NCBI GenBank assembly: GCA_030562195.1 | Contig: JAUJPP010000011.1 | Location: 6,820,001 to 6,884,000 of the forward strand | Length of the DNA stretch: 64,000 nt | DNA from: Nipponacmea schrenckii | Taxonomy: Eukaryota > Mollusca > Gastropoda > Lottiidae | Reading direction: 5' to 3' | Part shown: piece by piece, positions 37,170-49,800 of the stretch | Layout: each line of letters begins with the position of its first letter | How positions within the stretch are numbered: position 1 is the stretch's first letter | Program-made: the position numbers and the translations under genes | The notes under the pieces: model-generated | Told to the model about the DNA's origin: nothing | Databases searched by the model: none | The model's input: only the letters and a program-made list of their open reading frames with translations

Positions 37170-39335
37170 AAGGGGTGGAGCTTCATGTATGAAAAAAACG
37201 CTAACACAAATATTGTATAGTATAGTATCGTTACGTCTAGCGAATAGGGAAGTGGTTTGTCATAATATAAACACAACTAGTCAATAATCAAGGGTATATC
37301 AGGTTATAAATAGGTCATAAATAGCAAGAGTTTGACCATCTCCATTTTAAATAAACATTGATCTATTTACAATGATACAATACAATGAAACAAATATGCA
37401 CACCTTGTTATATTCCTATTAAATATCAGCTACGGAACCCTTCTAACCCTTGTATACAATATATACCCCCAATTCTATAATGGACTGTTGTTTATTATCT
37501 TATCTCCCTGGCTAAATTTACTTGAATATTACATAACCGCGCCAGAAACAACGATTTGAAGGTAACCATTCTTTGTTTATATTTATTTACATAAATAGTC
37601 ACATTCCTTAAATTTTTTTTAGGTGTGGCAATTGTTATTATATAAAAAGGTGTGAGCATTTGATATTATTTCATTTGATGACATTCAACAGCAGGGCGTT
37701 ATACCTGTAGATAGCTAGTTTGCAGGATAGATATTGTACAATAAATAGTGGAATATTGTGTATGCAATCTCTATATAATATATATAGTGTTATATTACAT
37801 AACATTATATAACCTATTTAGTTATAAAATATTGTTGTGATGATATATTCTTATTGTTTCTTATTTATCGATTTCTAGACCAATGCTTTTCCCGGGGAAC
37901 TATTAGAGCTATATTCTATTTTTAGAAGATTGATTATATGTAGTGCGCAATCTACCAATATAATGTACTTGGCCTACTGTACTTTGTATTCAATGTTATT
38001 ATAATGTACTATATTTGTACAGTTCGATTTGGTGTAGTATATATAGCGAGTCCTGTGTCAGAGTGACATGAAGCGTAGCATGATTTTGCATTGTCAAATC
38101 AAAATGTGGGGCTTGTGATGCACGATTTAACCAAAGATAAAAGGTAACGCCGACATCATGTTTTAACAAGCGGTATCGAATCACCGCTTTTGCAGTCTTT
38201 CTCCAAGATAAGCCAAACTCGCCGAGCTGCGCCCTGATTGGCGCACAGTGGCCACGTGGTAAAATTCTTGGTTACGTTACCCTTCTGGTGACATGATAAG
38301 CTAAATTTAAAATTAACTTTGACTATCATCGAAATAAATTTAATAGAATGTTTTCTTGTAAATCTAATAACATTAGCCACCCCTTGTGGTCTTTCTAACT
38401 TTGCGAAACCAAATAGAGAGTCCTATCTTAACAGTTTTATTTTCAAAAGAAGCTTTCTAGATCCAGTCTACAATGGTCTCACGATTGGGCGGAGAAAGTA
38501 ACAGACGGATATTTGTGCCAACAATTTACTTACATATTGTGAATTGAAAACTATAGAAGTTTGCATTGCTTGTTGGACACAATGGAACTCAGTAAACAGC
38601 ATGATGAGGCCTACTGCTGAAGTAAATGGTCTATTCTTAGAACATAATTAATGGGTCATTACAGCGCGACGCTGGTTTTTCCAGGAAAATTAAAAATAAC
38701 TACTGAAATCATATCGGTATTTCCAGTTAAATTCTCCGTAAATCGTTATGTATTTTACTACAACAAAGCTTTTTTTTTTGCAGAAATTCTAATATTTGGT
38801 GTTAAACCATTAAAAATGTCTTTAATTTTTTTATTGAAGATAATTACATTTCTTCGATGCTATACTGTATTTAAAAAAAAAACCAAAAAAAACCCAAAAA
38901 AAAACCGAAGCTTGATTGCCAGATGTCTATAGTTTAACTTCTACTTTCATTTTCCTTTTTTAATAATATAAATTGTTAATAATATCGAGAAGAAGTCTTA
39001 AACAAGTAGCAATTTTTCCGAGGTAAACTGTTTTACAATTTTCAAATACATTATTCTTTTAAACTCTGAAAATATTGATGTTTACAGTGGTCGGTTAGGG
39101 ACATCCATTAATTAGTAAATTTTTTACATTATTTTTCGCAAAGAATCGAAAGGAAAAATCTACAAAATGTTTTAAATGCAAAACTTGATTTTTCGTTTCG
39201 TATTTGTTTCTTTGAGTTGTTCGACTAACAATCCGTATGACAAATGTGGTCTATGTCTCTTGCTAAAGGGCATTTAACATGGACCATAATAAGAACATAC
39301 ATCGTTTTGATGGTTAGAACGAATTATCAGAAATA
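37170..39335. repeat. Large direct duplication, right copy
   Basis: Counterpart of 27520-28680 and 30480-30950, in one piece. No gene recognised. An A-rich block near 38873-38905 separates the two parts that are far apart in the left copy. Confidence 0.8.
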
Positions 39336-39339
39336 ATAA

Positions 39340-39895
39340 ACTTTCATTTTCCTTTGCCTGCTGCCGAGCTCTACGTCGACTTTCATTTCCCTTTGCCTTG
39401 TGCCAAGCCCTACTTCTATTTGCATTTTCCTTTGCTTTCAACCAATTTCTACTTCTACTTTCATTTGCCTGCTGCCGAGCTCTACTTCTACTTTCATTTT
39501 CCTTTGCCTGCTGACGAGCTCCACTTCTACTTTCATTTTCCTTTGCCTGCTGACGAGCTCTACTTCTACTTTCATTTTCCTTTGCCTGCTGACGAGCTCT
39601 CCTTCTACTTTCATTTGCCTTTGCCTGCTGACGAGCTCTACTTCTACTTTCATTTTCCTTTGCCTGCTGACGAGCTCTACTTCTACTTTCATTTTCCTTT
39701 GCCTGCTGCCGAGCTCTACTTCTACTTTCATTTTCCTTTGCCTGCTGCCGAGCTCTACTTCTACTTTCATTTTCCTTTGCCTGCTGCGAGCTCTACTTCT
39801 ACTTTCATTTTCCTTTGCCTGCTGACGAGCTCCCCTCTTCTACTTTATTTTCATTTGCCTGCTGCGAGCTCACTTCTACTTTCATTTTCCTTTCT
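39340..39895. repeat. 39-bp minisatellite, right array
   Basis: About 14 units of the TTTGCCTGCTGACGAGCTCT family, with indels in the last three. Open frames on both strands follow from the 39-bp period. Confidence 0.9.
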
Positions 39896-40139
39896 TATTT
39901 TCGTACAATATACCGTTTCTCTGAGGCTAAATACATTATTTTTTAATCTGCAAATCTTCGATTTTTTCTGTTTCGACTATTTTTTTCATTTCTTTGATAC
40001 GTTGTTCACTAACAAATCTTTCGTATTCGATTTCGACAACATCGTGGGCTATGTCTCTTGTTAAAGGTCATAAAACTCGTACCATAAGAAGAAAATACAT
40101 CGTTTTGATGGTTAGAATGAAAACAATTATCAGAAATAA

Positions 40140-40450
40140 TAAACATCTCATCAGCGAACCATATAAACATCTTAACACGTCAAAACACATAAACATATTG
40201 ACAGGTAAAGCATATAAACAACTTACCAGGCAAACATATAAACATCCTAACAGGTAAACCACATAAACATCTTAATAGGTAAACTATATAAACATTTAAA
40301 CAGGTAAACCATATAAACATGTGAACAGGTAAACCACATAAACATCTTAACAGGTCAAACCATATAAACATCTAAACAGTCAAACATAAACATCTAAACA
40401 GCTAAACCATCATAAACATCTAAGGTTACATTCGTCAAACCAATAAACAG
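40140..40450. repeat. ~25-bp minisatellite, fourth array
   Basis: About 11 irregular units of the CAGGTAAACCATATAAAC family, decaying toward the right end. Confidence 0.8.
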
Positions 40451-40584
40451 ATCTAAACAAAGCTAACCATTAATCAATTTCACAGGTTAATAACATCAGA
40501 CTAATCATATAGATCTGAACATAACTGACACATGTATCAGTATGACACAGTCTGTAAGTAAGGACTCAATGATCATAGTGTTGA

Positions 40585-40745
40585 CTCAATGTCTGAAGTT
40601 GGACCAATGTCTGTGTGGCCAATGTCTGAGTTGGCCAATGTCTGTGTGGACCAATGTCTGTAGTTGGCCAATGTCTGTGTGGACCAATGTCTGTGTGGCA
40701 ACAATAGAAATCTGAGTTGGCCAATGTCATGTGTGACCAATTCTT
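40585..40745. repeat. Short tandem repeat (CCAATGTCTGTGTGGA)
   Basis: Irregular tandem units of 16-21 bp; degenerate. The sequence to its right, up to 41100, contains two diverged copies of a roughly 100-bp segment around AATGACYTTCARGTCCGAAT. Confidence 0.7.
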
Positions 40746-41109
40746 GTGGACAAGTTAGTTGAGTTTGTGAACAAATTTGTTAAAAATGACTTTCAAGTCC
40801 GAATACAAATGGAACACAGTTTTCAATGATAAACTATGTCATTTTATCATTGATAAAGAGTTTAATGAAAACTGTTAAAATGACCTTCAGGTCCGAATTC
40901 AATGGAACACGTTTTCAAAGAAAACTATGGTCAGATCATTGATGACAAGTTTAATGATAAACAGAAAACACAAGACATTCAGACTCACAAATGCACAATT
41001 GAAACTTTTATAAAAAAATAAATAACATTTCATCTTGAAAAGTGAAACATTTATATAATCTCACATTAAATAAATATTTACCATTTTTCTTTGTCACTCC
41101 TTCTCGTCA

Positions 41110-42990
41110 GTTCGTTCGTTTACATCAATTGTAGAGTGATATATAAATACCACCGTTAAAATAGTGCTCAATTCATCAATTGTAGAGTGATATAGAAATA
41201 CCACTGTTAAAATAGTGCTCAATACATCACTTCTAGAGCAATATAGAAATATCACTGTTAAAATAGTGCTCAATACATCAATTGTAGAGTGATATAGAAA
41301 TACCACTGTTAAAATAGTGCTCAATACATCACTTCTAGAGCAATATAGAAATATCACTGTTAAAATAGTGCTCAATACACCAAATGTAGAGATATAGAAA
41401 TATCACTGTTAAAATAGTGCTGAATAAAACACTGTTAAAATAGTGCTCAATACATCATAATTAGAGCGATATAGAAATATCACTGTTAAAATAGTGCTCA
41501 ATACATCAATTGTAGAGTGATATATAAATACCACTGTTAAAATAGTGCTCAATACATCAATTGTAGAGTGATATAGAAATACCACTGTTAAAATAGTGCT
41601 CAATACATCAATGTAGAGTATATAGAAATACCACTGTTAAAATAGTGCTCAATACATCAATTGTAGAGCGATATAGAAATACCACTGTTAAAATAGTGCT
41701 CAATACATCAATAGTAGAGCAATATAGAAATACCACTGTTAAAATAGTGCTCAATACATCAATTGTAGAGCGATATAGAAATACCACTGTTAAAATAGTG
41801 CTCAATTCATCAATAGTAGAGCGATATAGAAATACCACTGTTAAAATAGTGCTCAATATATCAATTGTAGAGTGATATAGAAATACCACTGTTAAAATAG
41901 TGCTCCAATAAATCAATTGTAGAGCGATATAGAAATACCACTGTTAAAATAGTGCTCAATATATCAATTGTAGAGTGATATAGAAATGCACTGTTAAAAT
42001 AGTGCCCAATACATCAATTGTAGAGTGATATAGAAATACCACTGTTAAAATAGTGCTCAATACATCAATTGTAGAGTGATATAGAAATTCCACTGTTAAA
42101 ATAGTGTCCAATACATCAATTGTAGAGTGATATAGAAATTCCACTGTTAAAATAGTGTCCAATACATCAATTGTAGAGTGATATAGAAATTCCACTGTTA
42201 AAATAGTGTCCAATACATCAATTGTAGAGTGATATAGAAATTCCACTGTTAAAATAGTGTCCAATACATCAATTTGTAGAGTGATATAGAAATTGCCACT
42301 GTTAAAATAGTGTCCAATACATCAATTGTAGAGTGATATAGAAATTCCACTGTTAAAATAGTGTCCAATATATCAATTGTAGAGTGATATAGAAATTCCA
42401 CTGTTAAAATAGTGTCCAATACATCAATTGTAGAGTGATATAGAAATACCACTGTTAAAATAGTGTCCAATATATCAATTGTAGAGTGATATAGAAATTC
42501 CACTGTTAAAATAGTGTCCAATATATCAATTGTAGAGTGATATAGAAATTCCACTGTTAAAATAGTGTCCAATATATCAATTGTAGAGTGATATAGAAAT
42601 TCCACTGTTAAAATAGTGTCCAATATATCAATTGTAGAGTGATATAGAAATTCCACTGTTAAAATAGTGTCCAATATATCAATTGTAGAGTGATATAGAA
42701 ATTCCACTGTTAAAATAGTGTCCAATATATCAATTGTAGAGTGATATAGAAATACCACTGTTAAAATAGTGCTCAATATAACAATTGTAGAGTGATATAG
42801 AAATACCACTGTTAAAATAGTGCTCAATATATCAATGTAGAGTGATATAGAAATTCCACTGTTAAAATAGTGTCCAATATACCAATTGTAGAGTGATATA
42901 GAAATTCCACTGTTAAAATAGTGTCCAATATATCAATTGTAGAGTGATATAGAAATTCCACTGTTAAAATAGTGTCCAATATATCAATTT
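41110..42990. repeat. 51-bp minisatellite (GTAGAGTGATATAGAAATAC)
   Basis: About 37 units of 51 bp. Two subtypes occur in blocks: GTGCTCAAT with AAATACCACTG, and GTGTCCAAT with AAATTCCACTG. Minus-strand frames are open for up to 192 codons (a 17-residue period); these are repeat artefacts. Confidence 0.92.
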
Positions 42991-43765
42991 TAGATGTAAA
43001 TTACCTGACTTTAACTCAATAACTTACACCATTTACGTCCTTATGCCAATATCGTTAATACATGAGAAACAGTTCTATTTGTCTAACTTAGAGGGTCAAA
43101 TTGTAGTGTTATTTATAATATTGACAAAGATCAATAACCTTTTTTTAAATCTGTTTCCATTTTAAATCACAAATTCAACTTTCTCTAGTTTTTTCAAGAA
43201 AACTCATTGAAAATATTCTACATGTAATATATCACATGAAAGCCTGGTCAATATTTCGTTTCTGGAAAAAAATCCAATAAATCATGACCATGACAACCTT
43301 GAGCAAAATGAGCTTGACTGTCACTGTCTTCAAAATGACCAATTTATGAATTATCTTTCCATATGCACATCTCTCATCATCTCAAAACTTTGAAAAGGAA
43401 ATTTCGAGACCAAGAAGTAGTCAAAATAAGGCATACGATAACGTCTAAAGGGTGGGAGAAAGAGGATTTTAGAAAATGGCACGGTCTACATTCATTTACA
43501 ATTATAAAAATATAAACATATATAATAATTAAATATTTGTTATCCCACGTGTTATTTAATACGCGATTATATTTCAGGTCTAGATGGTACTATTCCTAAC
43601 TAAATTTGGACGAAATGTAGTGTTATTATTAATTTATTATCAATAATCTAAAAAATCGGAAAAAGACTTTGAGTTAATTTCACTTTGATCAAAACAACGG
43701 TGTGCCTAATATAATCAAACAATTTGTAATTCTCAATTTTAAATTAAATATATTATTTCTTTCAG
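42991..43765. other. Region upstream of TNF-B
   Basis: AT-rich, no exon recognised. It ends with the acceptor ATTTCTTTCAG (AG at 43764-43765) just before the first coding exon of TNF-B, so promoter and untranslated first exon must lie further left. Confidence 0.5.
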
Positions 43766-43802
43766 ATTGAAGTTTACTATATCATTAACAAACACATTTA
43801 AA

Positions 43803-46800
43803 ATGGTGGCGATACAAGGCAACACTAAATCTGAAAAAGGTGATGGTGCTGAAACCTTGCTTAAAAACTCCAAGGCTGAACAAGTATCAGTATCCATAGG
43901 AGTGGTGGGTACAAAACGAACACAGATGTCACGTTTTGTAGCCGTTTCTTTTGTTCTGATCTTAATTCTATGTATCGTTACTCTAGCTATAAGCATCTGG
44001 TTAAAATCTGTTAGCCATTTGCCACCGTTTTGCTGTCCCTGTAACAGACTGAAGGCAACAACAGGAGCAGTTCGAAAAGCGGGTTCAACATGCTGTATCA
44101 ACACTGAGTCGCAGTATGTCCAAACTATGAAACACGTAAGTTTATTATACTTTCACAACAATTGCAGGCGAGCAAATCTTGAGAGTACAGGGGTTAGAAC
44201 ATCGTAAGAGACAGCATGTCAAAGCATGAGAGAACAGGGGGTAGAGTATCGTACGAGGAAGTATGTCAAAGCTAGAGACAACAGGGGTAGAGCATGGCAA
44301 AGCAAGAGAGAACAGGGGTTAAATTATCGTACGAGGAAGAATGTCAAAGCTAGAGAAAACAGGGATAGAGTACGGCAAAGTTAGAAACAAGGGGTAGAGA
44401 ATGGCAAAGCAAGAGAGAACAGGGGTTAAAGTATCGTACGAGGAAGAATGTCAAAGCTAGAGAAAACAGGGGTAGAGTACGGCAAAGTTATAAACAAGGG
44501 GTAGAGCATGGCAAAGCTAGAGAGAACAGGGGTAGAGTATCGTAAGAGGAAGTATGGCAAAGCTAGAGAGAACAGGAGCTAGAGCATCGTTAGAGAGTAT
44601 GCAAAGCAAAGAACAGGTAGAGATGGCAAGCTAGAGGACAGGGGTAGAGCATCTTTAGAGAGTATTGTAAAGTTACAAAGAACAGGGGTAGAGCATGGCA
44701 GAGCTAGAGCGATCAGGAGGTAGAGTATCGTGCATGGAAGTATGGCAAAGTCAGAGAGAACATGAGTAGAGAATTGCAAAGTAGAGAGAACATAGAGCAT
44801 CGTAAGAGTAAGTATGGCAAAGTTAGAGAGAACAGGGGGTAGAGCATGGCAAAGTTAGAGAACAGGGTAGAGCATGGCAAAGTTAGAGAGGACAGGGGTA
44901 GAGCATGGCAAGTTAGAGAGGACAGGCGGTAGAGCATGGCAAAGTTAGAGAGAACAGGGGTAGAGCATGGCAAAGTTAGAGAGAACAGGGGGTAGAGCAT
45001 GGCATAGTTAGAGAGAACAAGGGGTAGAGCATGGCAAAGTTAGAGTACGGCAAAGTTAGAGAGAACAGGGGGTAGAACATTGCATAGTTAGAGAGAACAG
45101 GGGGTAGAGCATGGCAAAGTTAGAGAAAACAGGGGGTAGAGCATGGCAAAGTTAGAGAAAACAGGGGGTAGAGCATGGCATAGTTAGAGAGAACAGGGGT
45201 AGAGCATGGCATAGTTAGAGAGGACAGGGGGTAGAGCATGGCATAGTTAGAGAGAACAGGGGGTAGAGCATGGCAAAGTTAGAGTACGGCAAAGTTAGAG
45301 AGAACAGGGGGTAGAACATTGCAAAGTTAGAGAGAACAGGGGGTAGAGCATGGCAAAGTTAGAGTACGGCAAAGTTAGAGAGAACAGGGGGAGAGCATGG
45401 CAAATCCAGTTAGAGAGAACAAGGCGTAGAACATGGCAAAGCCAAAGAGGACAGGGGGTAGAGCATCGTAAGAGGCAGCATGGCAAAGTTAGAGATAACA
45501 AGAGTTTAGAGTATTATAAGAGGATGTATGGCAAAGCTCGAGATCAGGGGGTTGAGCATTGTAGAAGAAAACATGATGTGGTGTGGCGAGAGAGTCTGAG
45601 AGACAAAGGCTTTAGTTTGGTTGTATCACAAGCGGGTTTAATTTTAATAATTTTCTTGCTTCATGAACATTTCTTTAGATGTTGGACTTTACGATTCCTG
45701 AATCCAAACCTAAAGTATCTGAAGATTCTGACGCCTTAAAAGCAGGTAAGATGTTATCTTTCCCTATTCCGAACCTTCTGATGATTGAAGATCTTCTTTC
45801 CTCTGGACATATTTAGCGAGCAATCGAACTACACTGTCTTAAACACCAAACAACCGGAAAGCCATGATCCAAACATTGCCTCTATTTGCTCTACTTAATT
45901 TTAAAGGGATAGGTGCCCTTTTTTTTTTTTTTTTGTTCTCAAATATATAAAAATCTTATAAGTAACGTTCAAATTTACCTTAGAACTTTCTTTTTCTATA
46001 TATATCAATTCTATATATATCTATTCTATATATTCTCGAATCTATAAATATATCTATTCTATACATCCTCGAATCTATATATATTTATTCTATATATCCT
46101 CGAATCTATATATATCTATTCTATATATCTCTCGAATCTATAGATAGGTCCTATATATCTATTCTATAATATACTAACGAATCTATATATATTATTCTAT
46201 ATATCCTCGAATCTTTATATATTCTATTCTATATATCCTCGAATCTATATATATCTATTCTATATATTCTCGAATCTATATATATATCTATTCTATAAAT
46301 CCTCGAATCTATATATATTTATTCTATAAATCCTCGAATCTATATATATATATCTATTCTATAAATCCTCGAATCTATATATATCTATTCTATATATCCT
46401 CGAATCTCAAGAAAAATCACGGTCTACATTAGCCCATAAGATGCAGAAGAGTAGAACGTAAAATTTCAAATTGCCATTTAAACTTTCTAACAGAGATAAT
46501 TCTGGATACTTGATATTTAACACTCTTACAGATAAGCTGAAGTTAACACAATTCCCGTTTCTATTAATAAGGCCTGCTTGGTCAGACGAATGGCGAACTT
46601 TTCCTTTTATTTGAAATACTTAAATATATTATTTATATATTTTTTATATCTTCTGACAATATTGTTTTCAGAAAAAGAGATGAAATTGTTGGAGGCTAAA
46701 AATGAAACGATAACATTACTACACTCTTCACCAGTAGCAGCTCATGTTCTGGTAGCTTGTGTTAATTCCTCTCACTACCCATATCCTCAGAGTAAGTATT

Positions 46801-49800
46801 ATACAGTTTCTTATTACTACCCATATCCTCAGAGTAAGTATTATATAGTTTCTTATTACTACCCATATCCTCAGAGTAAGTATTATATAGTTTCTTATTA
46901 CTACCCATATCCTCAGAGTAAGTATCATATAGTTTCTTATTACTACCCATATCCTCAGAGTAAGTATCATATAGTTTCTTATTACTACCCATATCCTCAG
47001 AGTAAGTATCATATAGTTTCTTATTACTACCCATATCCTCAAGTAAGTTTTTATATTTCGTTATTATTCACTTGTCCTCAGAGTAAGTATATAGTTTCTT
47101 ATTACTACCCATATCCTCAGAGTAAGTATCATATAGTTTCTTATTACTACCCATATCCTCAGAGTAAGTATCATATAGTTTCTTATTACTACCCATATCC
47201 TCAGAGTAAGTATCATATAGTTTCTTATTACTACCCATATCCTCAGAGTAAGTATATATAGTTTCTTATTACTACCCATATCCTCAGAGTAAGTATCATA
47301 TAGTTTCTTATTACTACCCATATCCTCAGAGTAAGTATCATATAGTTTCTTATTACTACCCATATCCTCAGAGTAAGTATCATATAGTTTCTTATTACTA
47401 CCCATATCCTCAGAGTAAGTATTATATAGTTTCTTATTACTACCCATATCCTCAGAGTAAGTATCATATAGTTTCTTATTACTACCCATATCCTCAGAGT
47501 AAGTATTATATAGTTTCTTATTACTACCCATATCCTCAGAGTAAGTATCATATAGTTTCTTATTACTACCCATATCCTCAGAGTAAGTATCATATAGTTT
47601 CTTATTACTACCTATATCCTCAGAGTAAGTATTATATAGTTTCTTATTACTACCCATATCCTCAGAGTAAGTATTATATAGTTTCTTATTACTACCCATA
47701 TCCTCAGAGTAAGTATATAGTTTCTTATTACTACCTATATCCTCAGAGTAAGTATCATATAGTTTCTTATTACTACCATATCCTCAGAGTAAGTATTATA
47801 GTTTCTTATTACTACCCATATCCTCAGAGTAAGTATTATATAGTTTCTTATTACTACCATATCCTCAGAGTAAGTATCATATAGTTTCTTATTACTACCT
47901 ATATCCTCAGAGTAAGTATTATATAGTTTCTTATTACTACCTATATCCTCAGAGTAAGTATTATATAGTTTCTTATTACTACCCATTATCCTCAGAGTAA
48001 GTATTATATAGTTTCTTATTACTACCCATATCCTCAGAGTAAGTATTATATAGTTTCTTATTACTACCCATATCCTCAGAGTAAGTATTATATAGTTTTC
48101 TTATTACTACCCATATCCTCAGAGTAAGTATTATATAGTTTCTTATTACTACCCATATCCTCAGAGTAAGTATTATATAGTTTCTTATTACTACCCATAT
48201 CCTCAGAGTAAGTATTATATAGTTTCTTATTACTACCCATATCCTCAGAGTAAGTATTATATAGTTTCTTATTACTACCTATATCCTCAGAGTAAGTATT
48301 ATATAGTTTCTTATTACTACCCATATCCTCAGAGTAAGTATTATATAGTTTCTTATTACTACCCATATCCTCAGAGTAAGTATTATATAGTTTCTTATTA
48401 CTACCCATATCCTCAGAGTAAGTATTATATAGTTTCTTATTACTACCCATATCCTCAGAGTAAGTATTATATAGTTTCTTAATTACTACCTATATCCTCA
48501 GAGTAAGTATTATAAGTTTCTTATTACTACCCATATCCCTCAGAGTAAGTATTATATAGCTTCTTATAACTACCATATCCTCAGAGTAAGTATTAGATAA
48601 AGGTTCTTATTACTACCCATATCCTCAGAGTAAGTATCATACAGTTTCTTATTACTACCATATCCTCAGAGTAAGTATCATCAGTTCTTATTACTACCCA
48701 TATCCTCAGAGTAAGGCTATACCGTTCTTATTACTACCATACTCAGAGTAAGTATTATATAGTTTCTTATACTACCCATATTTCCGTCAGTATTATTATC
48801 AGTTTCTTATTACTACCCATATCTCAGAGTAAGTATCTATACAGTTTCTTATTACTACCAATATTTTTCAGAGTAAGTATATTAGTTTCTTATTACTACA
48901 TTTCTCAGAGTAAGTATTATATAGTTTCTTATTACTACCCATATCCTCAGAGTAAGTATTATACAGTTCTTATACTACCCATATCCTCAGAGTAAGTATA
49001 TACGCTTCTTATTACTACCATATCCTCAGAGTAAGTATCATACAGTTTCTTATTACTACCATATCCTCAGAGTAAGTACCTTACGTTTCTTATTACTACC
49101 TTATATCTCAGAGTAAGTATTGTATAGTTTCTTTTATTACCATATCCTCAGAGTGAGTATTATAAGTTTCTTATTACTACCATATCTCAGAGTAAGTATC
49201 TTTAGTTTCTTATTACTACCCATATCCTCAGAGTAAGTATTATATAGTTTCTTATTATACCCATATCCTCAGAGTAAGTATATATAGTTTCTTATTACTA
49301 CCCATTATCCTCAGAGTAAGTATATATATCTTAAATTACTATATCCTTCAAGTAAGTATTATAGTTTCTTATTACTACCCATAACCTCAGAGTAAGTATT
49401 ATATAGTTTCTTATTACTACCCATATCCTCAGAGTAAGTATTATATAGTTTCTTATTACTACCCATATTCTCAGAGTAAGTATTATATAGTTTCTTATTC
49501 TACCCATATCCTCAGAGTAAGTTTATATAGTTTCTTATTACTACCCATATCCTCAGAGTAAGTATATATAGTTTCTTATTGACTACCCATATCTTAGAGT
49601 AAGTATTATATAGTTTCTTATTACTACCCATATCCTCAGAGTAATTTTGTATATAGTTTCTTATTACTACCATACCTCAGAGTAAGTATTATAATGAAAC
49701 CGTTGACGTTAATTTTTAAGATTTTATGGAACCTCATACCGTAGACAAGTTTCTTATTAACCTTATGTCTGATTAGATAATAGGTAAATAGCACATTATG

